In this document: piece after piece, positions 10,796 to 22,569 of the stretch
Numbering within the stretch: the first letter of the stretch is position 1
Layout: the number at the start of each line of letters is the position of its first letter
Source: Neocallimastix lanati (nom. inval.)
Taxonomy: Eukaryota > Neocallimastigomycota > Neocallimastigomycetes > Neocallimastigales > Neocallimastigaceae
Assembly (NCBI GenBank): GCA_016946835.1
Contig: JACVTC010000084.1
Location: 233,501 to 297,500 of the forward strand
Direction of reading: 5' to 3'
Length of the DNA: 64,000 bases
Notes under the pieces: model-generated
The model's database searches: none
Told to the model about the DNA's origin: nothing
What the model saw: only the letters and a program-made list of their open reading frames with translations
Made by a program: the position numbers and the translations under genes

Positions 10796-11605
10796 TGTTA
10801 CGATACAAATAATAAATAAAAAATTAAATAAACTATCATGATTAATTAATAAATAAATAAGAATAAAATACTAAAGTATTAAAATATATAATAAGGAAAC
10901 TAAATACGTATAAATAACTAAATTATTTAAAATAATGTATTAATTGTATTTATTTAATATTGTAATAGTAAACAATTAGATATTTTATTATAAATAATTA
11001 AAATTATATTTATTATTATTTTATATTTTTATTATAAAATTTTTATTATACTTTTTATATTTTTATTATTTTCTTATATTAAATATTATATTAAAATTAT
11101 ATTTATTATATTTTACTACTATAAAATTATTATATTTTTTTATTATATTTTTATTATATTTTATATTTTTATTTTTACTCCAATCAAATAAATGTTTTAA
11201 AGGTATAAAAAGAACAAAGTGAAACAATACTTTAGTTCTCCCTCTTCTTTCAACTTTATTTTTATATTTTTCTTTTAATATTTCGAGAATGAAATAGTAA
11301 ATATTTAATATTAGTATAAATAAATAATTAAATAAATAAGTAAATAAAATTAAATTATTCTCTAGTTAAATTGATTAGTTTTGTCTTTGTGTTTTATTAT
11401 AGTTAAGGATAAATATAATTTTGGTTAGTGTTAAATATTTAGTTTGTCAGGTAATTTAGTTTTAATTTAGAGATAAAATTTATTAAAATATTTATTAAGT
11501 TATTTATATTAGAATAGTAAAATAATATTTATTTTTGTTAGTGAAAAATTAAATTTTAATTATTAGAATATATTATTTTTTTTTATAATCTTCAATTCTG
11601 TACCA
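10796..11605. repeat. Solo LTR-like block, family L
   Basis: It starts TGTTACGATAC and ends TCTGTACCA. ATAT flanks both sides (10792-10795 and 11606-11609), a 4-bp target duplication. A TATA-like GGTATAAAAAG near 11200 is followed by a pyrimidine-rich stretch. A related start, TGTTACGGAACTAGC, begins again at 11611, so another truncated copy may follow. Confidence 0.5.
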
Positions 11606-11649
11606 ATATATGTTACGGAACTAGCTAAAATACAAAAATTAAATAAACT

Positions 11650-12185
11650 AATGATTTAAATTGTCACGAATACTAGTGGATTTGAAGTTAAAATTCACTA
11701 TTAGATCAATTGAAATTTAATTTAGTAATTAATAAAAATTATTTAATTCGATTTTAATTATAAAAATAAATATTAGAAACATTAAATAATTAGAAACCAA
11801 AGGGTTTGGACTTATTTATTAAAGATAATTTAATTTAACCCTTAAGGATTTAATAAAAATAACTTGAAGAAATACAACGACAACACGACAAATAATGAAA
11901 ATATTATATTGACATTACCGCTAAAATTATATTCATTGGAAAGCTACGGACGAGAACTACAACATATGTTAAAATCAACTTTATTGGACAACTAGATAAC
12001 GAGATATTGGACTTTAAAGATATTTAAATATAAAAATATATAATTTAATTATTTAATTAAGACCCTAAATTATTAATTAAGAAATTTATATTAGATAAAA
12101 TCTCTTAACTTGGAAATTATATTATTAATTTTTATTATTAATTAAAAATACAGGATTAGTTATTAGTAATAGTTTTATAATATTT
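11650..12185. repeat. Dispersed repeat, family J copy 1
   Basis: It contains the motif TGTCACGAATACTAG and runs parallel to 31290-31703 plus 32459-32555. There the second copy is split by a solo Copia LTR. This uninterrupted copy gives the empty-site sequence for that insertion (ACCCTAAATTATT near 12065). A less A/T-rich core (11860-12000) has no clear frame. Confidence 0.65.
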
Positions 12186-12960
12186 TAAATAAGTTTTAAA
12201 AGTTTTATATATTTTATTGTTTTATTCAATTATTTCTAAAAGATTCTAAGGAATTCTTTATCATTCTAAAAATTTCCGAAAGACAATTTTTAATTAGTTT
12301 TAATATTTTATTTTATTTTATATTTTATTATTAAATTAGTTTTATTAAATTGTTTTATGAATAATTATATAGTTATTGTATTAAAAGATTCTTATCAATA
12401 TTATTTTATTATTATGTTTTATATATACTTTAATTTCATAAAATAAAATTCGTTTTTTCTCAATTTTGTTAAGAAAATTGAATTACTTCGAAAGAGTCCT
12501 TAGGATAGATTAATTTTTTATTCGAAAAAATATTAAAAAACTTTAAGGTTTGCTTAAGAAGATTTTTAGAGCTTTATTTCACGTAGATAATATTTTTCAA
12601 ATTATACACAAAATCTTAAAAACTTATTATGTTTTTATTTTGACTTTTAATATTTTATTTATTTATTATAACAAAGTGATCAGTTTTATTACAATATTTA
12701 TTAAAAGGATTATTACATTTATAACTTTTTTCAATTATTAATGTAGAATATAATTATTCAAATATTAACGTTATGAAATTAAAGTATATAGATAAAATTT
12801 TATGAAAAATTTATTCTCTTTTATACTTTAATTGTTAAAAGTGTGAAGGATTAGAAAAATACATGTATATTAATTATTAAAATTAACTAAGCTATATAAT
12901 AAAAATAAACTATCTAAAATAATAATTATTTACTATAACATGTAAATATTATATAAAACT
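12186..12960. other. A/T-rich spacer without a recognisable gene
   Basis: Low-complexity DNA downstream (on the minus strand) of the coiled-coil ORF. A short hydrophobic frame near 12550-12741 has only a TTG start and is not credible as a gene. Confidence 0.5.
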
Positions 12961-13764
12961 TTAGTCTAATTCGATGGCGTATTCGAAGGCGTCATGTGAA
13001 TTATTATCAGTGTATATCGTTTGAGTTTGATTGGTTTGAGATTCCTCGTATGTTGGCAAATCACCTAAGCCTCTTCTAATGGCTTCTAATTCATTTTGAA
13101 GAATTTGAGTTGTCCTATTTAAATTATTGATTTTTATTTCTTGACTTCTTATCTTTTGGGACATGTGTAATTCCAAATTATTAATTTTATTGGTCAATTC
13201 ATCTTTAGTTTTTCTTAAACTGTCATTGAGATAAGGATACTTTTCTATAATGTTCTGTGTTTCCAAATAAAATTTACTTCTTTTAAAATTGTATTTGTAA
13301 TTAACTAAATTATTACTTAGTTTAGTATATTTGTTTTCGATTTCGTACTTTAAGTTTTTTAGTTCTTTATCCATGTTGTTGTTATTAGTGTAAGTAATAA
13401 TTATGTCAGCGTCATCATTTGTTTCATTAGAATCTTCTGGCTTTTTTCCTTTATTAACCTTTTCTTTATTTTTCTTTTCATTTTGCAATTGTGAGATCAT
13501 TGCTTGTTCAGAATTTTCGAAAGTTGAAATTCTTTTACAGAGTGATTTATTAACCTCTCTGTAGCTATTAGCCTCGTCGGCGGTGGAACGAAGTTTTTCC
13601 GAAAGTCTGGCGTTGAGGTCCGCAAGTTGTTTACAGCGTTTAAAGAGATCTAAATATTCATCTTCAGAATGCATCATTAATTTTCTTTTCTTTGAAAGAT
13701 TAGGATTGGAAGTATCGAAGGTTTCGATATTGTTGCATTCATTAGTATTAGTAAAGGTAGACAT
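12961..13764 (-). CDS. Coiled-coil protein, probable retroelement Gag-like
   Basis: An intact 267-codon ORF in a region otherwise made of LTR debris. The N-terminus is polar and carries a basic cluster, KKRK at residues 25-28, which could be a nuclear signal. Two long heptad-rich segments follow, roughly residues 35-110 and 130-230, separated by an acidic/Asn-rich linker, so an oligomerising coiled coil is expected. The tail is acidic and Thr/Gln/Asn-rich. No zinc knuckle, protease, RT or other enzyme motif is seen. The base composition is clearly less A/T-rich than the flanks, and codons are varied, supporting real coding. Coiled-coil gag-like fragments also occur in element C (27020-27358). 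I infer a structural (Gag-like) protein of an LTR element, but a host coiled-coil gene cannot be excluded. Confidence 0.6.
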   Translation of the reverse strand: MSTFTNTNECNNIETFDTSNPNLSKKRKLMMHSEDEYLDLFKRCKQLADLNARLSEKLRSTADEANSYREVNKSLCKRISTFENSEQAMISQLQNEKKNKEKVNKGKKPEDSNETNDDADIIITYTNNNNMDKELKNLKYEIENKYTKLSNNLVNYKYNFKRSKFYLETQNIIEKYPYLNDSLRKTKDELTNKINNLELHMSQKIRSQEIKINNLNRTTQILQNELEAIRRGLGDLPTYEESQTNQTQTIYTDNNSHDAFEYAIELD

Positions 13765-14778
13765 ATTGAAGTATTGTCTAGAAAGAAAATCAGCTATTTT
13801 ATTATCTTTTCCTTGTATCCAAATATGTATGAATATATTAAGATTAAAATGTATTAATTAATTATATTGTTAATTATTATTTTAGTTTAGTATAAAAAGG
13901 ATTTGAAATTCCATATTTTGAATTCTTTGTAAGATTATTAACTTAGTAACATATAACTATTAACATAAAGTTAATGAATTAATTATAACAATAAATGATT
14001 CTTTATATTAATCTTAGTTAATTTTATTATTAAAATATATATTAAATAAAGTTATAATAAAACATAAATCTTAAATATTGAAATCTTAATTATAAAACTC
14101 TGTGTGTGTTATTATTTAAATTTAATTAAATTGTTATAATTAATAAAAACATCTTGACCTGACCAATTTAACCCAAACTAGGAAAGATATAGTAAGAATC
14201 TTACCTACCTACAAAAACCTTTACATAAATTATACAATTCGAAATTATAATTAAATCTAATAACTTTATATATTAATTAATTTAAACTATTTTTATAATT
14301 CCATAATTTTATTTTTAATTTAAAATAATTATATAAATTATCAAATTAAATTGATTAATGACTAATTATTAAATAATTATTATTTTATATTAATTAAATT
14401 GTTTTATTATTATATTTAATTATTATTTATATTAAATTGTTTTAAGAATTATATTATCGAAAATATTACCAATAATTTTATTGTTAAATTTATTAATTTT
14501 ATCATTATTAATATTTTGTCATTAAAAATAATTATTAGCATTAATATTTTTATTATTAAAATAACTTTTAAAAAATATTATTAAAATCACATGTAATAAT
14601 TATTCTAATAAGAATTAAAATAATTATAAAATTCATGTAGTAAAAAAAAAAGTATAAAAGAAAAAGAAAATACATAATAAAAAAGGGAAGAGAGTGAATA
14701 AAGATAAAAAGGAAATTTAATTATTAAGAATATATTATTTTTGGAGAATAAAAATTTAAATTATTAGAAATCCTGCAA
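13765..14778. other. A/T-rich region upstream of the coiled-coil ORF
   Basis: No gene is seen. It contains a TATA-like AGTATAAAAG near 14650 and ends with CCTGCAACA followed by TTTG, the LTR-end-plus-separator pattern seen elsewhere. It probably includes a solo LTR. Confidence 0.35.
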
Positions 14779-14782
14779 CATT

Positions 14783-15490
14783 TGTGATACGGGGTGTCAC
14801 TAAATTCCTTGTATTTCCTATTAAATACTCTTAATTGTTAAAGTTTTATGATAATTTGGTCTTAGCAATTAGGTCAAGATGCCAAATTATAGTAATTAAT
14901 TAATAATTTAGATTTACTCTTATTTAAAACATATTGTTATTAGTAAATTTTATAAATAAGTTTTTATTTAAAATATAAATTTTATTTAATCTTAATAATA
15001 TTTTATTACATTATTTTTTATATAATTATTACTATAATTTAAATTACAATAATCCTACAAAGGATTAATCAAAAGATTTAAACATGTATTTATATAAAAC
15101 AATTAATTATTAAAATATTAATTATTAATATGAATATGTAATAGCAGATATTGATAATATAAAATAAGATAATAATATAAATATTTAATATAAATAAAAT
15201 ATAAGAATCTAATATAGCTAAATATTATATTTAATAATTAAAATATAATATGTAAAGATTTTGATAATAAATTAATATAAAAATTAATTTAATATATATT
15301 AATTTCAATATGTTAATAATATTTAGTCAATTAGTTGGCCTAGACTAATTCCTAAATACTTTAATAAAGTTAATTTAATAATAATTATTATATTATTATT
15401 TTTTAATATTGAAATTCAAATAACTGAATTATTGTAATTGAAATTGAAATTGAATTAAATGGAATTCAGTTATTATCTTAACATTAATAA
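14783..15490 (-). repeat. Inverted copy of LTR family E
   Basis: The stretch 14836-15140 is the reverse complement of about 33020-33325, and 15462-15486 matches the outer part of that copy. About 300 bp in between is absent from the other copy. The leading 50 bp (14783-14835, with GGGGTGTCACTAAAT) recurs in the same orientation at 36338-36388. Confidence 0.6.
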
Positions 15491-15665
15491 TAATAAAACA
15501 AAAACTATTATTAAATTTTATTATTAAATATTCTTTTATTAATATCAAATCTAATAAAAATTATTATTAAATATTTTATTAATATCAAATATAATAAAAA
15601 TTATTATTAAATACTCTTATTAAATATTCTTTTATTAATATCAAATCTAATAAAAATTATTATTA
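15490..15665. repeat. 52-54 bp minisatellite, first cluster
   Basis: About three copies of a unit containing TCTTTTATTAATATCAAAT then AATAAAAATTATTATTAAAT. The same unit recurs at 16756-17240 and 36395-36787. Confidence 0.75.
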
Positions 15666-16755
15666 AATTGTAAAGAGACTAAGTCTGATTGGGATACGTA
15701 TACAAGGTTACACGGATTAAAGATTAGAATAACTAGGTTAGAAAATTTTTTGATGTGTATTTTATGTTATTTGGTTAGGGTTCTTTTATTATTAAAACAA
15801 AATAATTATTTTATGAATCAATAGATTATTTAATTAGAATATAATACGAATAAATAATTCATATAAATTTTATTTGGTAACACGTAATTAATATAAAATA
15901 AAAAAACTTTGTTTTTTTAGAATTAAAATAATTTCATTTATTATTTATTGATATAAAAGTTTAATAATAAAAAGTACAATACAATTTTTATAAAATAGAA
16001 AGTCTTAATTATATTTTCTATAATAAAATTTTCAATTAAAGATAAATTGTCAGAGATAATTTGTCAATAATCATTTTTCAAAGATTAATTTAAAATAAAA
16101 ACTAAACTATTTATATTTTTCCTAAACTATGTTTACATGGCTTATAATTTTTTACATTTTATTTCTATTATTAATTCCTAATCTAAATAAATTTTTATTT
16201 TAATTATTTAATAATAAATTGGATCCCTTGTTTATTTTGTTTTAAGTTTTCGTTAATATTATCTAGATAATTATAAAAAATAAAATACTAGTTATTTTAT
16301 AATTAATTTCCTAATCTAATAAGGGTATATTTTATATTTGATATATGTTATTTATATTTTAATAATTAAATTATAATAAAAATAATTATAAAAAAATTTA
16401 GTTAATTTTAATTAACACCCTTAAACTTTAAATGTAAATATCTCGACATCTAGGAGGCTTTGAGAACTTGTATGATGACGAAATTATATTTCTCTTCGCA
16501 ACCTATCGGTTGCGCCTATTTTTAACCCTCCATCGCGGCGATTTGGGGAGTTATGGACTTTTAAAGTCAAAGTCCATTTTTTATTAACTTTATTTATTTA
16601 TTTTATTAATTTAATACATTCGTTTTTAAACGAATATTTTATTTTAAAGTTTTAATTTATTATAATTTCTTATTTATTATTTTCTAATTGTGAAGTTACT
16701 AATTTCAATAAAAGTAATTTCAAATTTTATTTTAATTTCATTTTTCTTATTTTTA
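15666..16755. other. Intergenic region with a GC-rich islet
   Basis: Mostly A/T-rich. An islet near 16440-16580 is much richer in G+C and carries two hairpins: CGCAACC/GGTTGCG (stem 7, loop 4) and GGACTTT/AAAGTCC (stem 7, loop 7). It resembles decayed element coding or leader sequence. No frame survives. Confidence 0.4.
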
Positions 16756-17240
16756 CATAAATATTCTTATTAAAATCTTTTATTAATATCAAATATAATA
16801 AAAATTATTATTAAATATTCTTATAAAATTCTTTTATTAATATCAAATATAATAAAAATTATTATTAAATATTCTTATTAATTTCTTTTATTAATATCAA
16901 ATATAATAAAAATTATTGTTAAATATTCTTTTATTAATATCAAATCGAATAAAAATTATTATTAAATATTCTTATTAAAATCTTTTATTAATATCAAATC
17001 TAATAAAAATTATTATTAAATATTCTTATTAAAATCTTTTATTAATATCAAATCTAATAAAAATTATTATTAAATATTCTTATAAATTTCTTTTATTAAT
17101 ATCAAATATAATAAAAACTATTATTAAATATTCTTATTAAAATCTTTTATTAATATCAAATATAATAAAAATTATTATTAAATATTCTAATAAAAATCTT
17201 TTATTAATATTAAATATAATAAAAATTATTAGTAATATTC
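16756..17240. repeat. 52-54 bp minisatellite, main cluster
   Basis: Nine to ten head-to-tail copies of the same unit with point differences (for example CAAATATAAT against CAAATCTAAT). The unit has no frame. Confidence 0.85.
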
Positions 17241-17556
17241 TTATTAAAAATTATATAATATTTAAATCATTACTAATTCTTATTTTTATATTAAGAATAA
17301 TAAAAACCTATTTCAATAAATATTTGATATAAAATACAGAATTATAAGTTTCTGTATAATATTTTCTAAACCTTTGAAATAAACTAAAAATAAAACAATC
17401 AAAAATAAATTAAATCTTTATTAAAATAAAAATGAACTAAAATACAGAAGAATTTCAATAATAAAAATGATCTAAAATACAGAAAATATCAATTCTGTAT
17501 AATTCTCTCTCTGAATAACAATATCAAGAAGAAGCTACCGCCCGGAATGCCCTTCG

Positions 17557-17896
17557 TGATACAATCTCTAAATTAATTTTTATATTTTAATTTAATAAAT
17601 ATTATTTTTTATTAAAATAATTTATAATAATAGTTAAAAATTAAAATAAAATATTTATAATAGTTTTTTTATAAAGAATATATTAATTAATAAAATGTAT
17701 TAAAATAAATGTATGAAAAGAATAAATTTCTTTCTTTTTAATACGGAGAACAAATAATTTTAATTTTAAATTTAAATAAAGAATATTTTAAAATTTAATT
17801 TTTTTTTCTTGTTTCCAAATTTATTTTTATAGTTATGTGTTAATATTTATTTTTTTTGTTTTGAATATATTAGTTTTTCAACCCCAGCCCGTATCA
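17557..17896. repeat. Solo LTR-like block, family M copy 1
   Basis: It starts TGATACAATCTC and ends AGCCCGTATCA, giving 6-bp inverted termini TGATAC/GTATCA. Copy 2 lies at 32562-32917. TTTG follows (17897-17900). Confidence 0.6.
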
Positions 17897-17900
17897 TTTG

Positions 17901-19073
17901 TGTGTAAGAAATAATAATTATTTATTAATAAATAATTAATATTTTTTAGTCTATCACGAATACTATTAGATCAATTGAATTTTAATTTAGTTATTGACAA
18001 AAAATTATTTTAATTCGATTTTAATTATAAAAATAAATATTAGAAACATTAAATAATATATTAACTATTAATTAAATGTATATTGAAATGTGAATAACTG
18101 AAATTGAGATTTCAATTCAGTTATAATTTCAACATAGTCTTTATAATTATTGATAATAATTATAAATTTATTTAAATTATAATTAATTCATACATTGAGA
18201 TATTATTATCAAATTTATTATAATTATATTTATTCATACACTTGAATAATATTAGAAATTTTATTTAAATAATTATTATATGTACACTTATTAATATTAT
18301 TAATTTTATTTAGTTATTCATTTAATTATCAAGTTAATGTAAACATTAGTTTTATTTATTTTTTACATTGTACATTTAAAAGAACAATTAATAAGTTTCT
18401 GTATTTTTTATAATTCTGTATTCTAGTTTAAAGATAGTTTTATTTTAATAAGTTTAGATTAGATTTTAAAAATAATATTTAGAAAAATAGAATAATTTAG
18501 ATCATTCCAGTTATTATTGATTTTTCCTTTTTTTATTTGATGATCTAAATTAAAATTTAGAAAATCGATATATTAAGGTTTTATCCAAATATAAAATAAT
18601 ATATTTGGTTTTACTTAATATATACGATGATCGATATGAATAGAATATCGATCAAAAAACTTATCTAGTTTTTTCTTCTAATCTTTTTCTAGATAAGATA
18701 TTTTTTAAGATTAGAAAACCCTTTTTATTTAACCTTATTTCCATAAAAAAATATAAATAAGGCTCTTGATTTCCCTTTAAGAAATCAAAAGTTATTATTA
18801 TAAAAATATAGTTATAATAGTAGCAATCTTATATTTTTAACTTTAATAAATTAATAAAATATTTTATTCAAGAAACATATTTTTTAAATCAAATTTATCC
18901 AAATATTCCATCTTTTACTTTTGTGTTATTATTATAATTAATTTTATAATAAACTCAACAAAGGTATAATTTTATTTTATTTTTTTTATTTTATTTTCCT
19001 CAACTTAATGAATTAGTCGTTAAGTTGAAGTTAATAATCATATTAAATAATAGCAATTAGTATGATTATTACA
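17901..19073. repeat. Solo LTR-like block, family H copy 1
   Basis: It starts TGTGTAAGAAATAATAATT and ends GATTATTACA. Copy 2 is 29510-30485, and a further relative occupies about 35900-36331. A hairpin around CTTGATTTCC...AAATCAAAAG near 18770 and a repeat of CTAATC/GATTAG motifs are shared by all copies. Part of family J is embedded near 17950-18050. Confidence 0.6.
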
Positions 19074-19076
19074 TTA

Positions 19077-19595
19077 TGATAAAGAATAGAATAATAATGA
19101 TATTTTTAATTAAATTCTTGATAATTTATTATATACAATATATTATTATATTCTTTACTATTGATAATTTTCTTATATTTTATATAATAATTTTTATATT
19201 AATTATATTTTATAATTTTAAATATTAATTTATGTAATTAATTAATTTATATGATTGGATTTAATAATGTAATTAAATAATATAAAAATATGTATAATCC
19301 ATATTTTTTATGGAGGGGGCCTTTCTGAGAAAAGAATTAGAAATAGTAGTAAAAATGAATTGGAATAGTAATAATTGAAAGGTTTCCCATATTGTTATAA
19401 AAATAAATATTAATATTAATAAAGTTATTTTTAACAATAAAATAATTATATAATTTATAATAAATATTTTTAATAATAATTCTTTAAATAAAATTTATAA
19501 TGTGTAGTAATAATTTCTTTTAGTGTAATTTAGTAATTAGTTAATGTATCTATTTATTTAATGTTTACACTCCTTTTACAATATGAACCTCAACA
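19077..19595 (+). repeat. 5' LTR of element C
   Basis: Pairs with 28198-28714. Both contain the stretch TTTTTTATGGAGGGGGCC and end AACCTCAACA. Confidence 0.75.
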
Positions 19596-19602
19596 TAAAA
19601 AT

Positions 19603-19610
19603 TGGTGGAG
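19603..19610 (+). other. Primer-binding-like site of element C
   Basis: TGGTGGAG follows the left LTR after 7 nt; it then diverges (ATATCGGGG) from elements A and B. Confidence 0.5.
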
Positions 19611-20280
19611 ATATCGGGGAGTGTGAAAACATTGATGAATAGATAAGAAAAATAATAGAATAAAATATAATATAAAAATAAATAATCATAATAGTAATAC
19701 AAAGAAATTCTAAATTTAATTATAAAATTTTAGTAATAATTTAAGTAAAAATATATATATATATAAATTTAAAATTGAATTGTTAAAAATTGAATTGTTT
19801 TAAAATGTATTCAATATAATAATTAATTTTTTTTAGTTAGGTAGTTGAAGAGAATTTCGAGCCCAACAAATAATATCTTTAATTTTAAAAAAAATCCTTA
19901 GGTGGTCAGCCAAAGAGTGCTGAGCCTGAAGGTAAGTATAATAATTTTTTAAATAAAAATTATTTAAAAACTTTCTTGGGTGTCGAAAAAGGATTTTCGA
20001 ACTTGAAGAAAGTTAAAAATATATATTGGTTTACTGCGGTAGTTCCAATATATAATAAAAGTTGAATAATTTTAAAAAAAAATTTAATTGAAAATAATTT
20101 ATATTTAGTTTATAATAAAAAAATAATACTTAAAATATTACAAATTTTGAAGAGGTTATAAAAAAAAATAATTTACAATATATTTTTATGAAATAATAAT
20201 ATTTATTGTATTATTTATTGTTAATATAATTACATTAATTGAAAATTTATTAGTACATAATATATTTTATTTTTTTTTAT
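19611..20280 (+). other. Leader of element C
   Basis: A/T-rich with a G+C-richer patch at 19855-20060. The patch includes GTCAGCCAAAGAGTGCTGAG and a strong 5' splice-site match, GTAAGTAT, near 19933. A spliced gag is possible but no acceptor is convincing. Sequence from about 20070 is duplicated at about 26809. Confidence 0.35.
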
Positions 20281-20294
20281 GATCAATAATTAGA

Positions 20295-20414
20295 ATTCCT
20301 GTTGCGGAATTTAATAAATTATATATTTACATTAAGCAATTACAAGAATTAAAGAAAATAAGAGAAGAACAAGATCCAGATGTTACCTTAAATGAAGAAT
20401 TATTAAAGCAAACT
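20295..20414 (+). pseudogene. Gag-like coiled-coil fragment, cut by Copia insertion
   Basis: Forty codons of charged, heptad-like protein (for example KQLQELKKIREEQ) run up to the CAAAC target site. The reading resumes in the second duplicate at 27020-27358, which keeps the continuation. The fragment is truncated by the insertion, not by a stop codon. The family is unknown; a Gag structural segment is inferred from its place between primer site and polypurine tract. Confidence 0.5.
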
Positions 20415-20668
20415 TTTGAAAATTAAATGGAAATTGATCAATTTAAAATTACTTTATTAACTTCATTTCTTAAAAATAATATGATATACATTTTAATATA
20501 TCATAACAATAACATTACATGAATCATAAATGTATTACATAAATATTTATAATGTAGCAAGCCATATTTACATACATAAATTTACTTAATAAATTTTACT
20601 ATATATAAATTTGTATAACTATATAATTAATAATAAAATAGGAATAATATTAAACTTTATTTTCAACA
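20414..20668 (-). repeat. 3' LTR of Copia element 1
   Basis: On the minus strand it starts TGTTGAAAATAAAG and ends TTTTCAAAA; the end is not the usual CA. It is nearly identical to 26514-26768. Confidence 0.9.
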
Positions 20669-20679
20669 TCCCTCCTAAA
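20669..20679 (-). other. Polypurine tract of Copia element 1
   Basis: On the minus strand TTTAGGAGGGA abuts the first base of the 3' LTR. This is the expected plus-strand primer site. Confidence 0.75.
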
Positions 20680-20692
20680 GTTTGATATTATT

Positions 20693-21397
20693 TTAAAATT
20701 TTGTTAGCAAGTTATTTCTAAAATTATTCATTAACTTTCCATTTAAGAATTTTGTAAAACTGTCGGCTAAATTATTTGTTGTTTTCATATATCTAATTTT
20801 AATAATGTTATTTTCAATTAATTCTCTAATCTTGTGATATCTAATATTGATGTGTTTTGATTTTGTATTAGTCGTATTATTTTCACAATTAAAAATAGCT
20901 GCTTGATTGTCTGAATTAATTACCATTTCTTTATTTTTTATTCCTAATTCATTGAATACATTTTTTAACCATAAGCATTCTTTTGCGCATTCAACAATTG
21001 CATAGTATTCACTTTCTGCTGTTGATAATGCTATGCATTGTTGTAATTTTGAATACCAACTGATGGGGCCTGAATCAAAATTGATAACATAACTAGTAGT
21101 AGATCTCCTAGTATTATTATCTCCTGCGTAATCAGCATCTACATAAATATTTAAATTTTTATTTTTTGTATACTTTATACCATAGTTTGAATTACCTTTC
21201 AAGTATTTTATAATCCTTTTTACATTTTCCCAATCATATAGTGAAGGCTTACTTGCATTCCTGGATGCTTTCACTACTGCAAATAATATATCTGGTCTTG
21301 TGTATGTTGCCAGATATAGGAGGCTCCCTATTACTTGTTGATATTTTTTCGTATTAAATAGTTTTTCTTTCAATTTTATATCTTGAGTAGTCATCAT
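20693..21397 (-). pseudogene. Copia RNase H domain and RT C-terminus
   Basis: An open frame of 234 codons holding the end of the RT connection and a Copia-type RNase H, which degrades RNA in RNA/DNA hybrids. Visible motifs are GSLLYLATYTRPDI, the catalytic YVDADYAGD, STAESEYYA (catalytic Glu), INSDNQAA (catalytic Asp) and KHINIRYHKIRE, ending NNLADSFTK. The three key acidic residues are present, so the domain itself is intact. It is out of frame with the RT upstream: the frames cross near 21400-21415, one base apart. It could be translated only from its own ATG or after frameshifting. Confidence 0.9.
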
Positions 21398-21411
21398 ATT
21401 TGATATCGGTT

Positions 21412-22569
21412 TTAATTCATTAAATTTAAATTTAAAATGTCGTTTGTGTATTTTTCTTGATGGATTAAATAACCATCCTTTAATTTTTCAAATTGAATGC
21501 CAATAATATATTTTATTTCACCTAAATCAGATAATTCGAAATATTTAGTTAGTAATGATTTTGTTTTATTAATTTCGAAATCTGTACCTGCTAATAATAT
21601 ATCATCTACATAAACTCCAATTAAACAAATTATTTTATTATTTGTGTCCTTTTTAACATAAATGCAAGGATCACTTATTAATCTTTTAAATTTAATTTTT
21701 AATAACTTATTATTTAATTCTTTGTTCCAGGCGCAACCAGATTGTTTAAGTCCATAGAGTGCTTTATTCAATTTCCAAATACATTTTTTATAATCTATAT
21801 GACCTTCTGGAGGATACATGTAGATATCTTCATCTAGTTTTGCGTTCAAATATGCTGTTTTTATATCTAATTGTTGAATTTTAAAATTGTTCTGTACACT
21901 AAGTGCTGTGAGTAATCTTAGTGATTTTTGTCGTAATGTAGGGGAAAAAGTCTTATCAAAATCTTTTCCCTCCTTTTGTGAGTAACCCCGAGCGACAACT
22001 CTGGCTTTTCTCTTATTAATATTGCCGTCAGGTTTTAATTTATATTTAAATATTATTCTAGGGGTAATTATATTGGTCCCCTCTTTAACTTTGTTTACTT
22101 TTGTAAATACTTTTAACTTTTCTAAACTATTAAATTCATTATTTAGAGCTTCCAGCCACAGCTCTTTATCACTTTTATTAAATATATCTTTAAAATTTGG
22201 TTCGCTTAATAATACTGTGTTATTAAAGGCGAAATTTTTGTCATATTTTAGACTATATTCATTTAAATTATTTAATTTATTTTTATTATCTTTTTTAATT
22301 ATTTTTAATTTCTTTTTGCTTTTTAATTTTTTGTCCTTTTGTTTTCTTTTCTTACCTTCTTTATCTTCTACTTCAATATCAGATAATTTATTTACTTCAT
22401 TATTATTTTTATTATATCTATTTTCTTTGTTCTTCCTTTTAATTTTTGAATTATTTTTGTTAATAATTAAATTGTTTGAATTATCATTCGTGTTTAAATT
22501 TAAATTTAAATTTATGTTTTTTATGTTTGGACGAAAATTATCATTTTGTTTATTTTTTATACTTTTATC
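21412..22569 (-). pseudogene. Copia reverse transcriptase
   Basis: RT region in one open frame from just after a TAG at 22570-22572 down to the stop at 21412. It opens with a Lys/Asn-rich stretch. Recognisable Copia RT follows: KELWLEALNNEFNSL, KARVVARGYSQKEGKDF, LDIKTAYLNAKLDEDIYM, ALYGLKQS and the catalytic YVDDILLAGT. The frame is the same as the Asn-rich linker upstream, so a single TAG separates them. At the C-terminal end a one-base shift moves the reading into the RNase H frame. RT motifs look intact, so decay may be recent. Confidence 0.9.

Noticed and set aside
12550-12741. 63-codon hydrophobic plus-strand frame
   Set aside because: TTG start only, A/T-driven composition and no homologous copy; chance ORF.
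13583-13861. 92-codon plus-strand frame
   Set aside because: Overlaps antisense to the better-supported coiled-coil ORF on the minus strand.
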